From the NCBI RefSeq assembly GCF_004795055.1, contig NZ_SSBJ01000049.1, positions 1-41,865 of the forward strand: a stretch of 41,865 bases of DNA, written 5' to 3'. Every line of letters starts with the position of its first letter. Position 1 is the first letter of the stretch. The notes below the pieces were generated by a model. That model was not told where the DNA came from. It saw only the letters and a program-made list of their open reading frames with translations, and made no database searches. This document shows, one piece after another, positions 40,950 to 41,865 of the stretch. The translations under genes were made by a program, and so were the position numbers. This stretch comes from Streptomyces sp. A1136. Lineage in GTDB: Bacteria; Actinomycetota; Actinomycetes; Streptomycetales; Streptomycetaceae.

Positions 40950-41865
40950 GTGGTCGGAGAACGGCCGGAATCCGAACACAACAGGCCGCCGTCCCGTCCC
41001 TCGGCGTCTCGTCGTCTCACACTCACCGTCTCCGTGGTCGCGGCCCCCGCCGCGAGCGCCTCCGGCTGGGACCTGCCCTGGTCGGGCCACCAGCAGGGCC
41101 GGGCCGTCCCCTTCACCGAGGCGAGCGTGACCGCCGGCGCCGACGGCTCGTACACGGTGGAGTGGAAGGCCCGGGGCGTGCGCAAGGTCGAGATCCGGGC
41201 CGGCGGCAAGGTCGTCGCCCGGGGCGGCGCCGAGGGGCGGGCCGTGGTGACGGGACTGCCCGCCGCCGACCGCCAGTGGTTCGACCTCACACCCGACCGC
41301 GCCCACGGCCTGCACCTGGCGGACCGGCTGGTCAAGCTGGAAGGAGCCGTCAACTTCCGTGACGCGGGCGGCTACCGCACCGCCACCGGCCAGTGGGTCA
41401 AGACGGGCGAGGTCTACCGCTCCGACGCACTGGACAAGCTGACCCCCGCCGACCTGGCCAAGCTCCGTCGCCTGCACGTGAGGACGGTCTTCGACCTGCG
41501 CACCGAGAGCGAGCGGACGAAGGGCGCCGACCAGGTCCCCGCGGGCGCCGCGTACCACGTCGCCGATGTCTTCGCGGGCTCGTCGGCCCTCCAGGTCCTG
41601 CCGAAGACCCCCGAGGAGGCGGTGCAGTTCATGAGGGACGCCGAGAAGGCCATGGTCGCCGGCGCGGGCGGCAAGACCGCGTACACCGAGGTCTTCGAGG
41701 GCGTCCAACAGGACCACGATCGCGCCGTCGTCTTCCACTGCACGGCCGGCAAGGACCGCACCGGCTGGGCGAGCGCCACACTCCTGACGGCCCTCGGCGT
41801 CCCGTGGGAGACGGTCATGGCCGACCACCTGGCGAGCAACGGCCTTGCGGCTGACGCGGGCGCGG
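40950..41865 (+). CDS. Secreted tyrosine-protein phosphatase, truncated by window end
   Basis: Open to the right edge (305 residues visible). A short exported-type N-terminus (RRLTLTVSVVAAPAASASG) leads to a beta-rich module (about residues 50-115: VTAGADGSYTVEWKARG). The phosphatase domain starts AVNFRDAGGYRT and contains VRTVFDLRTESER. The CX5R P-loop HCTAGKDRTGWA gives the catalytic Cys and Arg. It belongs to the Tyr_phosphatase3/DSP-like group seen in secreted actinobacterial proteins. The GTG 40950 start is uncertain: it has only a weak ribosome binding site, and the signal peptide is preceded by a charged, proline-rich stretch. Confidence 0.85.
   Translation, partial: MVGERPESEHNRPPSRPSASRRLTLTVSVVAAPAASASGWDLPWSGHQQGRAVPFTEASVTAGADGSYTVEWKARGVRKVEIRAGGKVVARGGAEGRAVVTGLPAADRQWFDLTPDRAHGLHLADRLVKLEGAVNFRDAGGYRTATGQWVKTGEVYRSDALDKLTPADLAKLRRLHVRTVFDLRTESERTKGADQVPAGAAYHVADVFAGSSALQVLPKTPEEAVQFMRDAEKAMVAGAGGKTAYTEVFEGVQQDHDRAVVFHCTAGKDRTGWASATLLTALGVPWETVMADHLASNGLAADAGA

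Overview
The window is high-GC DNA with GC-rich third codon positions, tight ATGA/GTGA gene overlaps, GTG starts, two rare TTA (bldA-type) codons and an intact afsK/afsR/afsS signalling set. This points clearly to a Streptomyces chromosome (core or near-core region). No rRNA, tRNA, CRISPR array, insertion sequence or biosynthetic gene cluster was recognised.

Layout. (1) 1-3681: an Ltp-type thiolase (cut by the window edge) diverges from an acyl-CoA dehydrogenase plus a deazaflavin-dependent nitroreductase-like gene; a TetR regulator faces them. (2) 4034-7359: a two-domain VOC protein that is probably KbpA, then the Ser/Thr kinase AfsK. (3) 7460-10156: a cyclophilin and small accessory genes. 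(4) 10224-14378: enoyl-CoA hydratase, DUF35 protein and Ltp thiolase, divergent from a FadD3-like acyl-CoA ligase. (5) 14408-19827: a methyltransferase, a DUF4232 lipoprotein, the 63-residue AfsS and the SARP/NB-ARC/TPR activator AfsR. (6) 19971-29292: a metal-dependent hydrolase, a secreted protease, a Nudix protein, then two LLM flavin/F420 oxidoreductases, an SDR, an amidohydrolase and an aldehyde dehydrogenase. (7) 29526-41865: an APC permease, a DUF4239 membrane protein, a GlxA-type regulator with an isochorismatase-like enzyme, PAP2 and DedA membrane proteins, a BlaI/M56 pair, a third LLM oxidoreductase, an ADP-ribosylglycohydrolase and a truncated secreted tyrosine phosphatase.

Main observation. 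A 15-bp palindrome, CTGACG-NNN-CGTCAG, occurs seven times (1106, 1207, 12656, 19935, 22925, 24781, 24842). Every copy lies in front of one of the acyl-CoA, LLM or hydrolase operons, and a degenerate eighth copy overlaps the TetR gene start. The operons are interleaved with afsK, afsS and afsR, yet appear to form one dispersed regulon. Its gene content (FadD3-like ligase, acyl-CoA dehydrogenase, enoyl-CoA hydratase, Ltp thiolase plus DUF35, SDR, LLM oxidoreductases, hydrolases, aldehyde dehydrogenase) suggests activation of an unknown, perhaps alicyclic or terpenoid/steroid-like, acid and its degradation through a retro-aldol step. The substrate and the assignment of the TetR protein are inferences.

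The known cascade sits here as AfsK (membrane-associated kinase, restrained by KbpA), AfsR (phosphorylated activator) and AfsS (small effector). About 9 kb of other genes separate afsK from afsS, and afsR carries a TTA codon eight codons from its end.
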